From Methylophilaceae bacterium UBA5127 (GTDB lineage Bacteria; Pseudomonadota; Gammaproteobacteria; Burkholderiales; Methylophilaceae), in assembly GCA_002414145.1 (NCBI GenBank), contig DHYP01000004.1, positions 1-12,647 of the forward strand: 12,647 bases of DNA, given 5' to 3'. The stretch's first letter is position 1. Each line of letters starts with the position of its first letter. The notes under the pieces were generated by a model that worked only from the letters and a program-made list of their open reading frames with translations, was not told the origin of the DNA and did no database searches. Of this stretch, positions 1 to 7,531 are shown one piece after another. Both the position numbers and the translations under genes were made by a program.

Positions 1-566
1 ATCAGCGCTTTATGAGTAATCAGACTTCAAAAAAAGATTTTCAGTATTTAATTGAGATTACTAAAGATAAACAGCATCCGTTTACCTCGTTTTTGAGTTG
101 CAGTGATTCGCGCGCACCTGTCGAAATGTTGTTTGATCAGGCCTTGGGCGATGTATTTAGCGTACGTTTGGCTGGCAATATTGCTTCTGACAAAGGGATT
201 GGCAGTTTAGAGTTTGCGAGCAAATATCTTGGCTCAAAGTTGATTGTCGTGCTAGGGCACACCAGTTGTGGTGCAGTGAAAGCGGCATGCGATAATTTTA
301 GAGAAGGTCATATCGGCGAGATTATTAATCATATTCGCCCAGCAGTGAGAAAAGAAAAAACTGAGCTTGGCACGCGTGACTCAAGTAATGAAGCGTTTGT
401 GGCAAAAGTATGCGAATTAAATGTGAAAGTGCAGATTAAACAAATTCTGCATAGTAGCGATATTATTGAAGACTTACTCAATGAGAAGAAGATAGGCCTG
501 ATTGGCGGTATCTATGATATTGCTTCTGGTCAGGTCAGATTCTTGGAAGATACGCTGATCTTATAG
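1..566 (+). CDS. Beta-class carbonic anhydrase, 5' end outside the window
   Basis: Zinc enzyme interconverting CO2 and bicarbonate, presumably cytoplasmic because nothing exported is visible. The zinc and active-site motifs are clear: CSDSR (the Cys codon begins at base 99) supplies Cys and Asp, and LGHTSCGAV supplies His (base 258) and Cys (base 267). The C-terminal LIGGIYDIASGQV block is also typical of the family. An ATG at base 12 could be read as the start, but the frame stays open to the window edge. The residues before it (Gln-Arg-Phe, then Met-Ser) fit the usual N-terminal 'GN-x-RF' block of beta-carbonic anhydrases, so I treat the gene as truncated by the window. It is convergent with fdx, with 15 bases between the stops and no clear terminator. 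Its substrate is relevant to one-carbon metabolism, but a functional link to the neighbours is not shown. Confidence 0.9.
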   Translation, partial: QRFMSNQTSKKDFQYLIEITKDKQHPFTSFLSCSDSRAPVEMLFDQALGDVFSVRLAGNIASDKGIGSLEFASKYLGSKLIVVLGHTSCGAVKAACDNFREGHIGEIINHIRPAVRKEKTELGTRDSSNEAFVAKVCELNVKVQIKQILHSSDIIEDLLNEKKIGLIGGIYDIASGQVRFLEDTLIL

Positions 567-581
567 CAATAATTGTGTCGT

Positions 582-923
582 TTAACGGTGGCCTTCTAGG
601 GCCATGTTAATACTGTATTTGGGAATTTCCACTACTAAATCAGTATCGCCCACAATGGCTTGGCAAGAAAGACGCGATAGTGGTTCTAAGCCCCATGCTT
701 TATCAAGTAAGTCTTCTTCATTGTCTTGCGCGGGGTTCAAGCTTTTATAGCCTTCACGCACAATCACATGGCAAGTGGTACAAGCACAAACTTTGTCACA
801 GGCATGATCAATATCGATATGATTATTGAGTAGGTTATCGCAAATCGACACCCCTTTTTCCGCCTGAATCACGGCGCCTTCAGGGCAGAGCTCTACATGT
901 GGGAGTACGATGATTTGTGTCAT
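582..923 (-). CDS. fdx: Isc-type [2Fe-2S] ferredoxin
   Basis: Adrenodoxin-like [2Fe-2S] ferredoxin of 113 residues that supplies electrons during cluster assembly on IscU. The cluster motif ACDKVCACTTC carries Cys42, Cys46, Cys48 and Cys51, and the last ligand is Cys87 in RLSCQA. By family knowledge Cys42, 48, 51 and 87 bind the cluster, and Cys46 is the extra conserved cysteine of Isc ferredoxins. Length and spacing match E. coli Fdx. The ATG has an AGGA ribosome site about 7 bases upstream. It is the last gene of the isc operon on this strand. Unusually, 196 bases separate it from hscA, and that gap contains a hairpin-rich inverted repeat, so its expression may be partly uncoupled from hscA. 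No iscX gene follows. Confidence 0.96.
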   Translation of the reverse strand: MTQIIVLPHVELCPEGAVIQAEKGVSICDNLLNNHIDIDHACDKVCACTTCHVIVREGYKSLNPAQDNEEDLLDKAWGLEPLSRLSCQAIVGDTDLVVEIPKYSINMALEGHR

Positions 924-978
924 TTTTGATTCCTAAATATTTTAGTTAAAAGCTTAATTAGTAAAGAAACTTACCATC

Positions 979-1085
979 CTGTCATTCCCGCGAAGGCGGG
1001 AATCTATATTTAAATTTAAAACATTTATAAGTAGTTAGTTTTAGAATTAAACCTCAATGGATTCCCGCTTTCGCGGGAATGACAG
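979..1085. repeat. REP-doublet (REPIN-like) inverted repeat between hscA and fdx
   Basis: Two 26-base arms (979-1004 and 1060-1085) are inverted copies matching at 25 of 26 positions, separated by a 55-base AT-rich spacer. Each arm contains its own perfect hairpin: ATTCCCGC and GCGGGAAT around a 4-base loop (984-1003 with loop GAAG; 1061-1080 with loop TTTC). This is the architecture of REP doublets or short non-autonomous elements moved by REP-associated transposases, and the core resembles ATTCCC-N8-GGGAAT repeats known from Neisseria (dRS3) and other proteobacteria. No transposase is in the window. Lying inside the isc operon, its hairpins could weaken read-through or stabilise the upstream mRNA; that is inference. 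The GC-rich arms stand out from the AT-rich surroundings. Confidence 0.85.
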
Positions 1086-1119
1086 TCTAAACCAATACTA
1101 TTGAGCATGATTGGGTATG

Positions 1120-3018
1120 TTATAACTCCAAATTTTCAACATTTTTACCCGCCAGCGCGCTTTTTACTGAGGCATCCATACGTCTTGCAGCAAACGCTTC
1201 TGTCGCATGGTTGAGTGTTTCGGTAGCTTGATGTATCGCATGGCAATCCTTGGTATGACATAGTGATTTTAGCGTTTCTATATTCGCTAAAATCGTTTGT
1301 TTTTCTTCGTTTGACAATAGACTGTCACCATCTTTTGTTAAAGCTACGCTAACCGCCTCAATCAGTTGTTCTGCATCTACAATCGCTTCACGTAATGCGC
1401 GCGCTTGTTTGTCGGCCTCAGCCGCGCCAAATGATGATTGCAACATATGCGTGATTTCATCTTCTGTTAAGCCGTATGATGGTTTTACCACGATGTGAGC
1501 TTCAATTCCGCTGGTTTGCTCACGTGCGCTGACTGAAAGCAAACCATCAGCATCCACTTGAAAGGTCACGCGGATACGTGCTGCACCAGCTGCCATAGGA
1601 GGAATGCCACGGAGTTCAAATTTAGCCAGTGAGCGGCAATCGCTCACGAGTTCACGCTCACCTTGCAGAACGTGAATACTCATGGCGGTTTGACCATCTT
1701 TAAAGGTGGTGAAATCTTGCGCTCGGGCAACGGGTAGAGTGGAGTTGCGAGGGATTACTTTTTCAACCAAGCCGCCCATGGTTTCTAATCCAAGTGAAAG
1801 CGGCGTCACGTCGAGTAGCAGTAAATCGTCATCGCTACGATTACCAGCCAGCACATTGGCTTGTATTGCAGCACCGAGCACTACGACTTTATCTGGGTCT
1901 AAATTGGTGAGTGGTTCTTGTCCAAAAAACTCTTGCACGGCATGGCGGATATGCGGCATGCGTGTAGCGCCGCCAACGAGCACCACACCTTTAATATCTG
2001 CTAAGGCTAAACCTGCGTCACGCATGGCTTTGCGAGTAGGTGCAAGAGTTTTTATAACTAAGGTTTGTGTGAGCTCTACAAATTGAGGTGCCGAAAGCGT
2101 CACGTCAACAAAAGCGCCATTACTCAGTTTGCAGGTAATTTGCGCTTCAAAATTATCTGTAAGCCATTCTTTTGCTTGACGTGCTTTGGTGAGCAAAAGA
2201 CGGGTATCCTCTTCATTTAACGGGGTAAAACTTTTGGCATCTTCACGTACCTTGTCTAGCACCCAGCAATAAATACGGTGGTCAAAGTCGTCACCGCCTA
2301 ATGCTGAGTCGCCGTTAGTGGCTAAAACCTCAAATACGCCTTTTGATAGACGTAATATGGAAATATCAAAGGTGCCACCCCCTAGGTCATAAATCACATA
2401 AATACCTTCAGCGGCATTATCTAGGCCGTAGGCTACGGCTGCTGAGGTTGGTTCGTTTAGTAGGCGCAATACATGCAAACCAGCTAAGCGAGCTGCATCT
2501 TTGGTGGCCTGACGTTGTGCATCGTCAAAATAAGCGGGCACGGTAATCACAGCACCTGTGAGTTCACCTCCAAGCGCTTTTTCAGCACGCACTTTAAGTG
2601 CTTTTAAAATTTCGGCAGAGATTTCCACAGGACTTTTTAAACCAGCTCTAGTGTCAATCTGCAACATGCGCGAGTCATGTTCGGTTGAGACATCCACAAA
2701 CTTATAGGGGATGTGCGCTCTATCAGCAATGTCTTTAAGGCTACGCCCCATAAAGCGTTTAACGGAAACAATGGTATTCACTGGGTCTATACTTTGTTGT
2801 GCTTGCGCGTCATGGCCGACAATGACTTCATTGCTACTTAAATAACGCACAACAGAAGGGAGTAATGCGTGACCATGCTCATCTTGTAGTACGGTGCTCA
2901 TGCCGCTACGTACTGTGGCTACCAGAGAATTCGTTGTACCTAAATCAATACCAACTGCCAGCTTGTGCTGGTGTGGGGCGGCGGACATGCCAGGTTCTGA
3001 GATTTGCAGTAAGGCCAT
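1120..3018 (-). CDS. hscA: Fe-S assembly chaperone HscA (Hsp70 family)
   Basis: Specialised Hsp70 that, with HscB, binds the LPPVK segment of IscU and drives release of the new Fe-S cluster by ATP hydrolysis. The 632 residues include the Hsp70 signatures: IDLGTTNS (24-31), DLGGGTFD (211-218) and [11 protein letters not shown] (345-355), followed by the substrate-binding domain and helical lid. The N-terminus ([10 protein letters not shown], then SAAPHQ) closely resembles E. coli HscA, which supports the ATG at 3018 over the internal Met11. The ribosome site is weak. The gene begins 21 bases after the hscB stop, so coupling is likely. Length is slightly above the 616 residues of E. coli HscA. 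The downstream junction to fdx is interrupted by the inverted repeat at 979-1085. Confidence 0.97.
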   Translation of the reverse strand: MALLQISEPGMSAAPHQHKLAVGIDLGTTNSLVATVRSGMSTVLQDEHGHALLPSVVRYLSSNEVIVGHDAQAQQSIDPVNTIVSVKRFMGRSLKDIADRAHIPYKFVDVSTEHDSRMLQIDTRAGLKSPVEISAEILKALKVRAEKALGGELTGAVITVPAYFDDAQRQATKDAARLAGLHVLRLLNEPTSAAVAYGLDNAAEGIYVIYDLGGGTFDISILRLSKGVFEVLATNGDSALGGDDFDHRIYCWVLDKVREDAKSFTPLNEEDTRLLLTKARQAKEWLTDNFEAQITCKLSNGAFVDVTLSAPQFVELTQTLVIKTLAPTRKAMRDAGLALADIKGVVLVGGATRMPHIRHAVQEFFGQEPLTNLDPDKVVVLGAAIQANVLAGNRSDDDLLLLDVTPLSLGLETMGGLVEKVIPRNSTLPVARAQDFTTFKDGQTAMSIHVLQGERELVSDCRSLAKFELRGIPPMAAGAARIRVTFQVDADGLLSVSAREQTSGIEAHIVVKPSYGLTEDEITHMLQSSFGAAEADKQARALREAIVDAEQLIEAVSVALTKDGDSLLSNEEKQTILANIETLKSLCHTKDCHAIHQATETLNHATEAFAARRMDASVKSALAGKNVENLEL

Positions 3019-3039
3019 GGTAGTTAATCGTCTATGTCT

Positions 3040-3561
3040 CTAATCTTCTAGTCTGGCAATAATATTGCCCACATCAGTGCTTACTTTGTCGATAAAGCTT
3101 AGTTTACGCACAATTTTTGCTGCTTCTGGCAGCGTCTCTGTGTTGGATAAAGTAGTAGCAAGTACTTGTTGTAATGATTTTGCAGTTTTTTTCATCATCA
3201 TGAGTTGTTGGTCAAGTGCGGTAACATCCTTCGCATTTTCTGCTTCTTCAATGGCCTCGCGCCATTCCATTTGCGTTATTAGAAAATCCGTAGGCATGGC
3301 GGTATTGCTTTCTTCTTGCGTTTCTACACCATTTAAATGCAGTAAGTATCGAGCGCGAGAAGTTGGGTGCTTGAGCGTTTGGTAGGCCTCATTGGCGAGG
3401 GTGGCGATTTGCATGGATTTTAAGCGTTCTGCAGGACTGGCCGTCACAAATTTATCAGGATGCACTTCCGCTTGTATGCTGCGGTAAGCGTTATCCAGTA
3501 AGGCCAAGTCAATGTCGTATTGGGCAGGTAGCCGAAAAAAATCAAAATAACTTTGGCTCAC
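3040..3561 (-). CDS. hscB: Fe-S assembly co-chaperone HscB (J-domain protein)
   Basis: J-domain partner that delivers IscU to HscA and stimulates its ATPase. I chose a GTG start at 3561, giving 173 residues, very close to E. coli HscB (171). This start overlaps the iscA stop as GTGA, a standard coupled junction, and a GGAGAAAG stretch lies upstream within iscA. An in-frame ATG at 3588 would add nine unusual residues (MWVRRKLYS) and a 31-base overlap. From the GTG, the N-terminal J domain begins [11 protein letters not shown], with HPDKF at residues 34-38. The C-terminal half is the acidic helical bundle that contacts IscU in this family. It sits in canonical order between iscA and hscA. Confidence 0.94.
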   Translation of the reverse strand: MSQSYFDFFRLPAQYDIDLALLDNAYRSIQAEVHPDKFVTASPAERLKSMQIATLANEAYQTLKHPTSRARYLLHLNGVETQEESNTAMPTDFLITQMEWREAIEEAENAKDVTALDQQLMMMKKTAKSLQQVLATTLSNTETLPEAAKIVRKLSFIDKVSTDVGNIIARLED

Positions 3562-3881
3562 ACTGTAAAGCTTTCTCCGCACCCACATTCATCTTTCACG
3601 TTTGGGTTGTTGAATTTAAAGCCTTCGTTCAAGCCCTCTTTGGTGAAATCAAGTTCAGTACCATCAATGTACACCAAGCTTTTAGGGTCAACGATTACCT
3701 TTACCCCGTGGCTCTCAAATGCCGTGTCTTCTTCGTTCATCTCATCCACAAATTCAAGCGTGTATGCCATGCCAGTACAGCCTGTAGTTTTGACGCCCAA
3801 GCGTAAGCCGATGCCTTTGCCACGGTTGGCGAGGAATTTTTCAACGCGGTTAGCCGCAGTTTCAGTCAGTGTAATGGCCAT
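3558..3881 (-). CDS. iscA: A-type Fe-S carrier protein IscA
   Basis: A-type carrier that receives iron or Fe-S clusters and passes them to target proteins. Starting at the ATG at 3881 gives 107 residues, the same as E. coli IscA, with the three conserved cysteines at identical positions: Cys35 (TTGCTG), Cys99 and Cys101 (CGCGE). The frame can be extended five residues to a TTG at 3896, but the ATG has a GAAAGAG ribosome-site-like stretch in front and begins MAITLTE as in other IscA proteins. It lies 40 bases after iscU, with a short hairpin over the iscU stop between them, and overlaps hscB by 4 bases. IscA is preferred over ErpA because of the operon position. Confidence 0.96.
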   Translation of the reverse strand: MAITLTETAANRVEKFLANRGKGIGLRLGVKTTGCTGMAYTLEFVDEMNEEDTAFESHGVKVIVDPKSLVYIDGTELDFTKEGLNEGFKFNNPNVKDECGCGESFTV

Positions 3882-3901
3882 GCTATTCTCTTTCAATTAA
3901 C

Positions 3902-3924
3902 TAAGAATTTTTTGAAAATTCTTA
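3902..3924 (-). other. AT-rich perfect hairpin over the iscU stop codon
   Basis: On the transcribed strand, TAAGAATTTT and AAAATTCTTA form a 10-base-pair perfect stem around a 3-base loop. Its 5' end is the iscU TAA stop codon itself. With only two G-C pairs it is a weak structure, and no U-run follows, so it is unlikely to be a strong terminator. It could affect mRNA processing or the relative translation of iscU and iscA; no function is shown. Confidence 0.5.
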
Positions 3925-4317
3925 AGCAGCCTCTTTATTCGCCTGTTTAGCTTTAATATCAGCCACCGCTGCTTTAATTGCATCTTCTGCTAATACTGAG
4001 CAGTGAATTTTTACAGGTGGTAGTGCAAGCTCTTCTGCAATTTCAGAGTTTTTAATCGCATATGCCTCTTCAATCGTGCGGCCTTTGAGCCACTCTGTTA
4101 CTAATGAGCTAGAAGCAATCGCGGAGCCGCAGCCGTAAGTTTTGAATTTTGCATCCTCAATGATGCCTGCATCACTCACTTTAATCATCAGCTTCATCAC
4201 GTCACCGCAAGCTGGTGCGCCGACCATACCTGTACCTACGTTCGGATCGTTTTTGTCTAAAGAACCCACATTTCTTGGGTTTTCATAGTGGTCTAAAACT
4301 TTGTCGCTATATGCCAT
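3922..4317 (-). CDS. iscU: Fe-S cluster assembly scaffold IscU
   Basis: Scaffold on which [2Fe-2S] and [4Fe-4S] clusters are built, using sulfur from IscS and electrons from Fdx. The 131 residues carry all conserved ligands: Cys37 in APACGD (Asp39), Cys63 in YGCGSAIAS, and His-Cys (Cys106) directly after the LPPVK motif that HscA recognises. Length matches the family (E. coli 128). The ATG has a strong ribosome site, AAGGAG, 8 bases upstream. Upstream lies a 273-base gap filled largely by two inverted repeat units, which separates it from iscS more than is usual for an isc operon. Confidence 0.97.
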   Translation of the reverse strand: MAYSDKVLDHYENPRNVGSLDKNDPNVGTGMVGAPACGDVMKLMIKVSDAGIIEDAKFKTYGCGSAIASSSLVTEWLKGRTIEEAYAIKNSEIAEELALPPVKIHCSVLAEDAIKAAVADIKAKQANKEAA

Positions 4318-4335
4318 CTCAACACTCCTTAAAAT

Positions 4336-4420
4336 TAAAATGCTTCACAACTTCTGCGTTAGCTCGGCTTGCCGTACTAAACGTACTGTCTTCGCCTCAC
4401 TGCCTTGAATTTGTTTTGCC
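4336..4420 (-). repeat. Structured repeat unit A, in the iscS-iscU gap
   Basis: Read on the minus strand, this unit has the same layout as unit B at 4502-4593. Both have CAAGGC (here at 4402-4407), then a small hairpin (GTAC-TAAAC-GTAC at 4374-4386), then AAGC exactly 37 bases after the start of CAAGGC, then AACG, ending in the shared 11-mer GAAGCATTTTA (4336-4346). The hairpin sequence differs from unit B while pairing is kept, which suggests selection on structure or a mobile structured repeat. The unit ends 18 bases before the iscU start codon. The outer limits are approximate. No coding potential was recognised. Confidence 0.6.
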
Positions 4421-4501
4421 TTTTAATTTTTCCAATAAAAATTTCTAATAAATGCTTGTACTTCAAATACAACGTTTAAAAACTCTAAATGCGCACGATT
4501 T

Positions 4502-4593
4502 TTTTGTCTAGCAAGGCGGAGGAAAGGGCCGCATAGTGTTTTCTATGCAAGCTTCTCGACAACGTCGCTAGGCGAAAAAAGAGAAGCATTTTA
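4502..4593 (+). repeat. Structured repeat unit B, inverted relative to unit A
   Basis: Read on the plus strand: CAAGGC at 4512-4517, the hairpin GCATAG-TGTTTT-CTATGC at 4531-4548, AAGC at 4549-4552, a second small hairpin CGAC-AAC-GTCG at 4557-4567, and the terminal 11-mer GAAGCATTTTA at 4583-4593. That 11-mer includes the complement of the iscS stop codon, so the repeat abuts or supplies the end of iscS. With unit A it forms an inverted pair whose 11-base outer ends match perfectly, spanning 4336-4593. I believe similar repeats occur between genes in related betaproteobacteria, but this is memory, not something shown here. Confidence 0.6.
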
Positions 4594-5808
4594 GTGGGCT
4601 GCCCATTCTACTTTGGAAAGATCAATTCCATCCAAATGCATTTCCCAAAGTGGTGAAAGCTCACGCAATTTACCAATTTTGCTCTTCATTAAGTTAATGG
4701 TGTAATCCACATCTTCTTCAGTAGTAAAGCGCCCAATACTAAAGCGGATTGAGCTGTGCGCTAACTCATCAGAGCGGCCTAAAGCGCGTAACACGTATGA
4801 AGGCTCAAGGCTGGCTGAGGTACAAGCAGAGCCGCTTGAAACCGCAATGTCTTTCACTGCCATAATGAGCGATTCACCTTCTACAAAATTAAAGCTGATA
4901 TTCAAATTGTGGGGTACACGGTGTTCTAAATCGCCATTCACATACACCTCATCAATTTCTTGCAAGCCTTTGAGGAGGCGATCACGCAACATGCGAATGC
5001 GCTCATTTTCTGTTGACATTTCTTCGCGTGCAATGCGGAAAGCTTCACCCATGCCGACGATTTGATGCGTTGCTAATGTACCAGAACGCATACCGCGCTC
5101 ATGACCGCCACCGTGCATTTGCGCTTCAATGCGGATGCGTGGTTTGCGGCGTACATATAAAGCGCCTATGCCTTTAGGGCCGTAGGTTTTATGGGCGCTA
5201 AAGCTCATTAAATCAACAGGTAGTTTTTCTAAATCAATCGCAACTTTGCCTGTGGCTTGCGCAGAATCTACGTGAAAAATAATATTGTTTTCACGGCAGA
5301 CATTGCCAATCGCTTCAATATCTTGAATCACACCAATTTCGTTGTTGACGAACATGACAGAAGCTAACACAGTGTCTGGACGTATCGCCGCTTTGAATTT
5401 TTCTAAATCAATCAGGCCACTTGGCTCTGGTTGTAAAAATGTGGCTTCAAAGCCTTCACGCTCTAGCTCGCGCAGTGGGTCAATCACCGCTTTGTGCTCT
5501 GTGGCAACAGTAATGACGTGTTTACCTTTGGTTGCACTGTAAAAATGCGCGGCACCTTTAATAGCAAGGTTGTTAGATTCAGTTGCGCCAGAGGTCCACA
5601 CGATTTCGCGTGGGTCAGCGTTAATTAATTTAGCCACTTCTTCACGCGCTTCTTCTACAGCCTTTTCTGCTGTCCAGCCAAAAGAGTGGCTACGTGAGGC
5701 TGGATTGCCAAAATTCTCGGTTAAAAATGGAATCATCTTTGCGGCTACACGTGGGTCTACAGGTGTGGTAGCTGAATAATCCAAATATATTGGGGTATGA
5801 ACTGTCAT
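4591..5808 (-). CDS. iscS: Cysteine desulfurase IscS
   Basis: PLP-dependent group I cysteine desulfurase that converts cysteine to alanine and passes persulfide sulfur to IscU and other acceptors. The ATG at 5808 gives 405 residues (E. coli IscS has 404) with a GAGG ribosome site 8 bases upstream. A TTG at 5832 would add eight residues and is not favoured. Key residues: His105 (TEHK) stacking on PLP, Lys207 ([10 protein letters not shown]) as Schiff base, and Cys329 in the mobile loop [14 protein letters not shown]. The C-terminal tail (PLWEM, ending VEWAAH) is the housekeeping IscS tail that contacts IscU. It starts 33 bases after the second desulfurase and is followed by the repeat-filled gap before iscU. 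Confidence 0.97.
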   Translation of the reverse strand: MTVHTPIYLDYSATTPVDPRVAAKMIPFLTENFGNPASRSHSFGWTAEKAVEEAREEVAKLINADPREIVWTSGATESNNLAIKGAAHFYSATKGKHVITVATEHKAVIDPLRELEREGFEATFLQPEPSGLIDLEKFKAAIRPDTVLASVMFVNNEIGVIQDIEAIGNVCRENNIIFHVDSAQATGKVAIDLEKLPVDLMSFSAHKTYGPKGIGALYVRRKPRIRIEAQMHGGGHERGMRSGTLATHQIVGMGEAFRIAREEMSTENERIRMLRDRLLKGLQEIDEVYVNGDLEHRVPHNLNISFNFVEGESLIMAVKDIAVSSGSACTSASLEPSYVLRALGRSDELAHSSIRFSIGRFTTEEDVDYTINLMKSKIGKLRELSPLWEMHLDGIDLSKVEWAAH

Positions 5809-5841
5809 GCTAATCCTCAAATTTCTAATCAATACAAATGT

Positions 5842-6987
5842 TTATGCCGCAATGGCGGTCAAATCGCTTAATCTTTTTACTTCACTTTGCAAAGTCAGTA
5901 AAAAGGCTTCTATTTGCGCGAGGGTATTGTTAACGCCCAAGCTGACACGTACAGCGCCACGTGCTAAATCTGTTTCAATACCCATTGCCCGTAATACATG
6001 GCTTGGTTCTGTGCTATCGCTGGAGCATGCTGAGCCACTGGCAACTGCAAAACCTGCTTTATCTAAAGCGGTCACTAGCGTTTCGCCTTCAATATTAGGA
6101 AAGGCAAAAAAGCTGGTATTAGGGATGCGGTGGCTATGCTCTGCAAATATAGCTGCTCCAATTTTCATCAGACCAGACTCTAATGTTTGACGTAAGGCTG
6201 ATGTATGGCTCACGTAGTGGCCTAAACCATTGATGGCTAGCGTGCATGCTGCGCCAAAGCCTACTGTCGCGGCAATATTTTCTGTGCCGCTGCGTAACCC
6301 TTTTTCTTGCCCTCCGCCATATAGCAGTGGCTGAATGTCTACACGTTTATCTAACACTAAAGCACCAGCTCCTAGCGGCCCACCGATTTTGTGGCTGGAA
6401 ATGGTCATAGCATGCACACCTAATTCAGCAAAATCTACAGGTAACTTACCGAGTGCCTGCACTGCATCTGTATGCATATACGCTTTGTGTTTGCGTGCTA
6501 ATTCGCTGATATGCGCAATATTTTGTATTGATCCAGTTTCATTATTGGCAAGCATGACAGATACCAGATGTGTCGGTGATTTTAATAACTCTTCTAAATG
6601 CGTCATGTTGATTTGACACTGGTTATCAACGGCAATGCTGCTTGCTTGCCAGCAGCGCGTTTGCATCGCCACTGCAGGCCGCGTAACACAGGGGTGCTCA
6701 ATACTACTGGTGAGTATTTGCATAGGCTCAAAGTTGCCAGAGATACCTGCGATTGCAAAATTATTAGCTTCGGTACCACTCGCAGTAAATATCACTTGTG
6801 AAGCTTGTGCGCCTACTGCGCTGGCTACTTGTGTACGTGCATACTCAATCGCATCACGTGCATTCCGACCAAACACATGGCGGCTGGTTGGATTCCCATG
6901 TTGTTGGGTCATCCAAGGCAGCATAGCCTCTAGCACTTCTGGTTTGAGTGCTGTGGTGCTGTTATGATCAAAATAGACTGTGCTCAT
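5842..6987 (-). CDS. Second group I cysteine desulfurase (NifS/IscS-like)
   Basis: A second PLP-dependent desulfurase of 381 residues, encoded directly between iscR and iscS. Active-site residues are intact: His98 (IEHPC), Lys200 (SSHKIGGP) and Cys321 (ASGSACSSDSTEPSH), with the long group I cysteine loop. It is clearly diverged from the adjacent IscS throughout, so this is not a recent tandem duplication. It lacks the IscS C-terminal tail ending in WEM...EW, so it may not dock IscU the same way. The ATG overlaps the iscR stop by one base (TAATG), implying coupled translation. Possible roles are a backup or stress desulfurase, or one dedicated to another sulfur acceptor; the sequence does not decide. 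I give no symbol because naming (iscS2, nifS-like) varies. Confidence 0.93.
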   Translation of the reverse strand: MSTVYFDHNSTTALKPEVLEAMLPWMTQQHGNPTSRHVFGRNARDAIEYARTQVASAVGAQASQVIFTASGTEANNFAIAGISGNFEPMQILTSSIEHPCVTRPAVAMQTRCWQASSIAVDNQCQINMTHLEELLKSPTHLVSVMLANNETGSIQNIAHISELARKHKAYMHTDAVQALGKLPVDFAELGVHAMTISSHKIGGPLGAGALVLDKRVDIQPLLYGGGQEKGLRSGTENIAATVGFGAACTLAINGLGHYVSHTSALRQTLESGLMKIGAAIFAEHSHRIPNTSFFAFPNIEGETLVTALDKAGFAVASGSACSSDSTEPSHVLRAMGIETDLARGAVRVSLGVNNTLAQIEAFLLTLQSEVKRLSDLTAIAA

Positions 6988-7460
6988 TATGCTGAAACTG
7001 CTTCACTTGTACCAAGTTTGCGTGGTGAAAACACTATTTCTGACCCATTGCCTTTTTTCTTTTGCATTTCTACCATGTCAGCTAAAGACACGCCAGAAAG
7101 ATATTCTAAAATCTTGTTATTCAGTGATGTCCATAAGTCATGTGTCATGCAAGGGCCGTCTTCGTGGCAGTTCTCATTGCCACCACATTGTGTTGCATCT
7201 ATTAACTCATCAACAGCGGTAATGATGTCAGACACAGAAATCTCTTGATGTGACTTTGCCAGACGATACCCCCCGCCAGGACCGCGTACGCTTGTCACCA
7301 AGCCTTGGCGGCGCAGTCGGCTGAATAGCTGTTCTAAATATGAGAGCGAAATGCTTTGACGCTCGCTAATACCTGCTAAGGTAACAGGTTTGTCTGCCTC
7401 GAATAAGGCGAGGTCTAGCATAGCGGTGACAGCAAAACGTCCTTTGGTAGTCAGTCTCAT
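6987..7460 (-). CDS. iscR: Fe-S-sensing transcription regulator IscR (Rrf2 family)
   Basis: Rrf2-family winged-helix regulator that binds a [2Fe-2S] cluster and, in the holo form, represses the isc operon. The 157 residues start [18 protein letters not shown], a strong IscR signature. The cluster ligands are at the E. coli positions: Cys92, Cys98, Cys104 and His107 (CGGNENC, then CMTH). The DNA-recognition helix region contains [18 protein letters not shown]. It is the first gene of the operon and lies just downstream of a promoter containing a type 1 IscR site, so autorepression is expected. The ATG at 7460 has only a weak ribosome site, and the leader is short, about 24 bases if the predicted promoter is right. 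Confidence 0.96.
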   Translation of the reverse strand: MRLTTKGRFAVTAMLDLALFEADKPVTLAGISERQSISLSYLEQLFSRLRRQGLVTSVRGPGGGYRLAKSHQEISVSDIITAVDELIDATQCGGNENCHEDGPCMTHDLWTSLNNKILEYLSGVSLADMVEMQKKKGNGSEIVFSPRKLGTSEAVSA

Positions 7461-7490
7461 ATGTAACTCAATCTTTTTCTGAAGATATGG

Positions 7491-7519
7491 ATTCTATAAT
7501 AACCTACTATTTTAGTCAA
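7491..7519 (-). promoter_or_regulatory. Sigma-70 promoter of iscR / isc operon
   Basis: On the minus strand a -35 box TTGACT (7514-7519) and a -10 box TAGAAT (7491-7496) are separated by exactly 17 bases, close to the sigma-70 consensus. Transcription would start near 7484, some 24 bases before the iscR ATG. The promoter lies only a few bases after the cysE stop, so the isc operon can be transcribed independently of cysE. Confidence 0.75.
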
Positions 7520-7523
7520 TTAT
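7499..7523 (-). promoter_or_regulatory. IscR type 1 operator overlapping the -35 box
   Basis: The 25 bases read on the minus strand as ATAATTGACT, then AAAAT, then AGTAGGTTAT. This is an imperfect dyad that fits the known IscR type 1 consensus (ATASYYGACTRWWWYAGTCRRSTAT) at nearly every position. It covers the -35 box and spacer of the iscR promoter, the place expected for repression by holo-IscR. The match to the E. coli consensus is seen in the sequence; binding is inferred. Confidence 0.75.
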
Positions 7524-7531
7524 TATGTGAT

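Noticed and set aside
589..604. Stem TGGCC/GGCCA near the convergent fdx and carbonic anhydrase ends
   Set aside because: The stem is only 5 bp with a 6-base loop, lies inside the fdx coding sequence, and is not followed by a T-run on either strand, so I do not call it a terminator.
3562..3588. ATG start for hscB at 3588
   Set aside because: It adds nine residues unlike HscB N-termini and a long overlap with iscA; the GTG at 3561 gives the usual length and a GTGA coupled junction.
3553..3900. 115-codon plus-strand frame opposite iscA
   Set aside because: It is the antisense of a clearly identified gene with all family residues, and its translation is low-complexity and serine-rich, as expected of a shadow frame.
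4445..4472. Possible internal promoter for iscU on the minus strand (TTGTAT, 16 bases, TATTAG)
   Set aside because: Only 3 of 6 and 4 of 6 positions match the consensus in very AT-rich DNA; too weak to support.
5809..5832. TTG start for iscS at 5832
   Set aside because: The ATG at 5808 has a well-placed GAGG and gives the usual IscS length.
5808..5842. The tandem desulfurases as a frame-split or recent duplication
   Set aside because: Both genes are full length with all catalytic residues and are diverged throughout, so neither is a fragment or a fresh copy.
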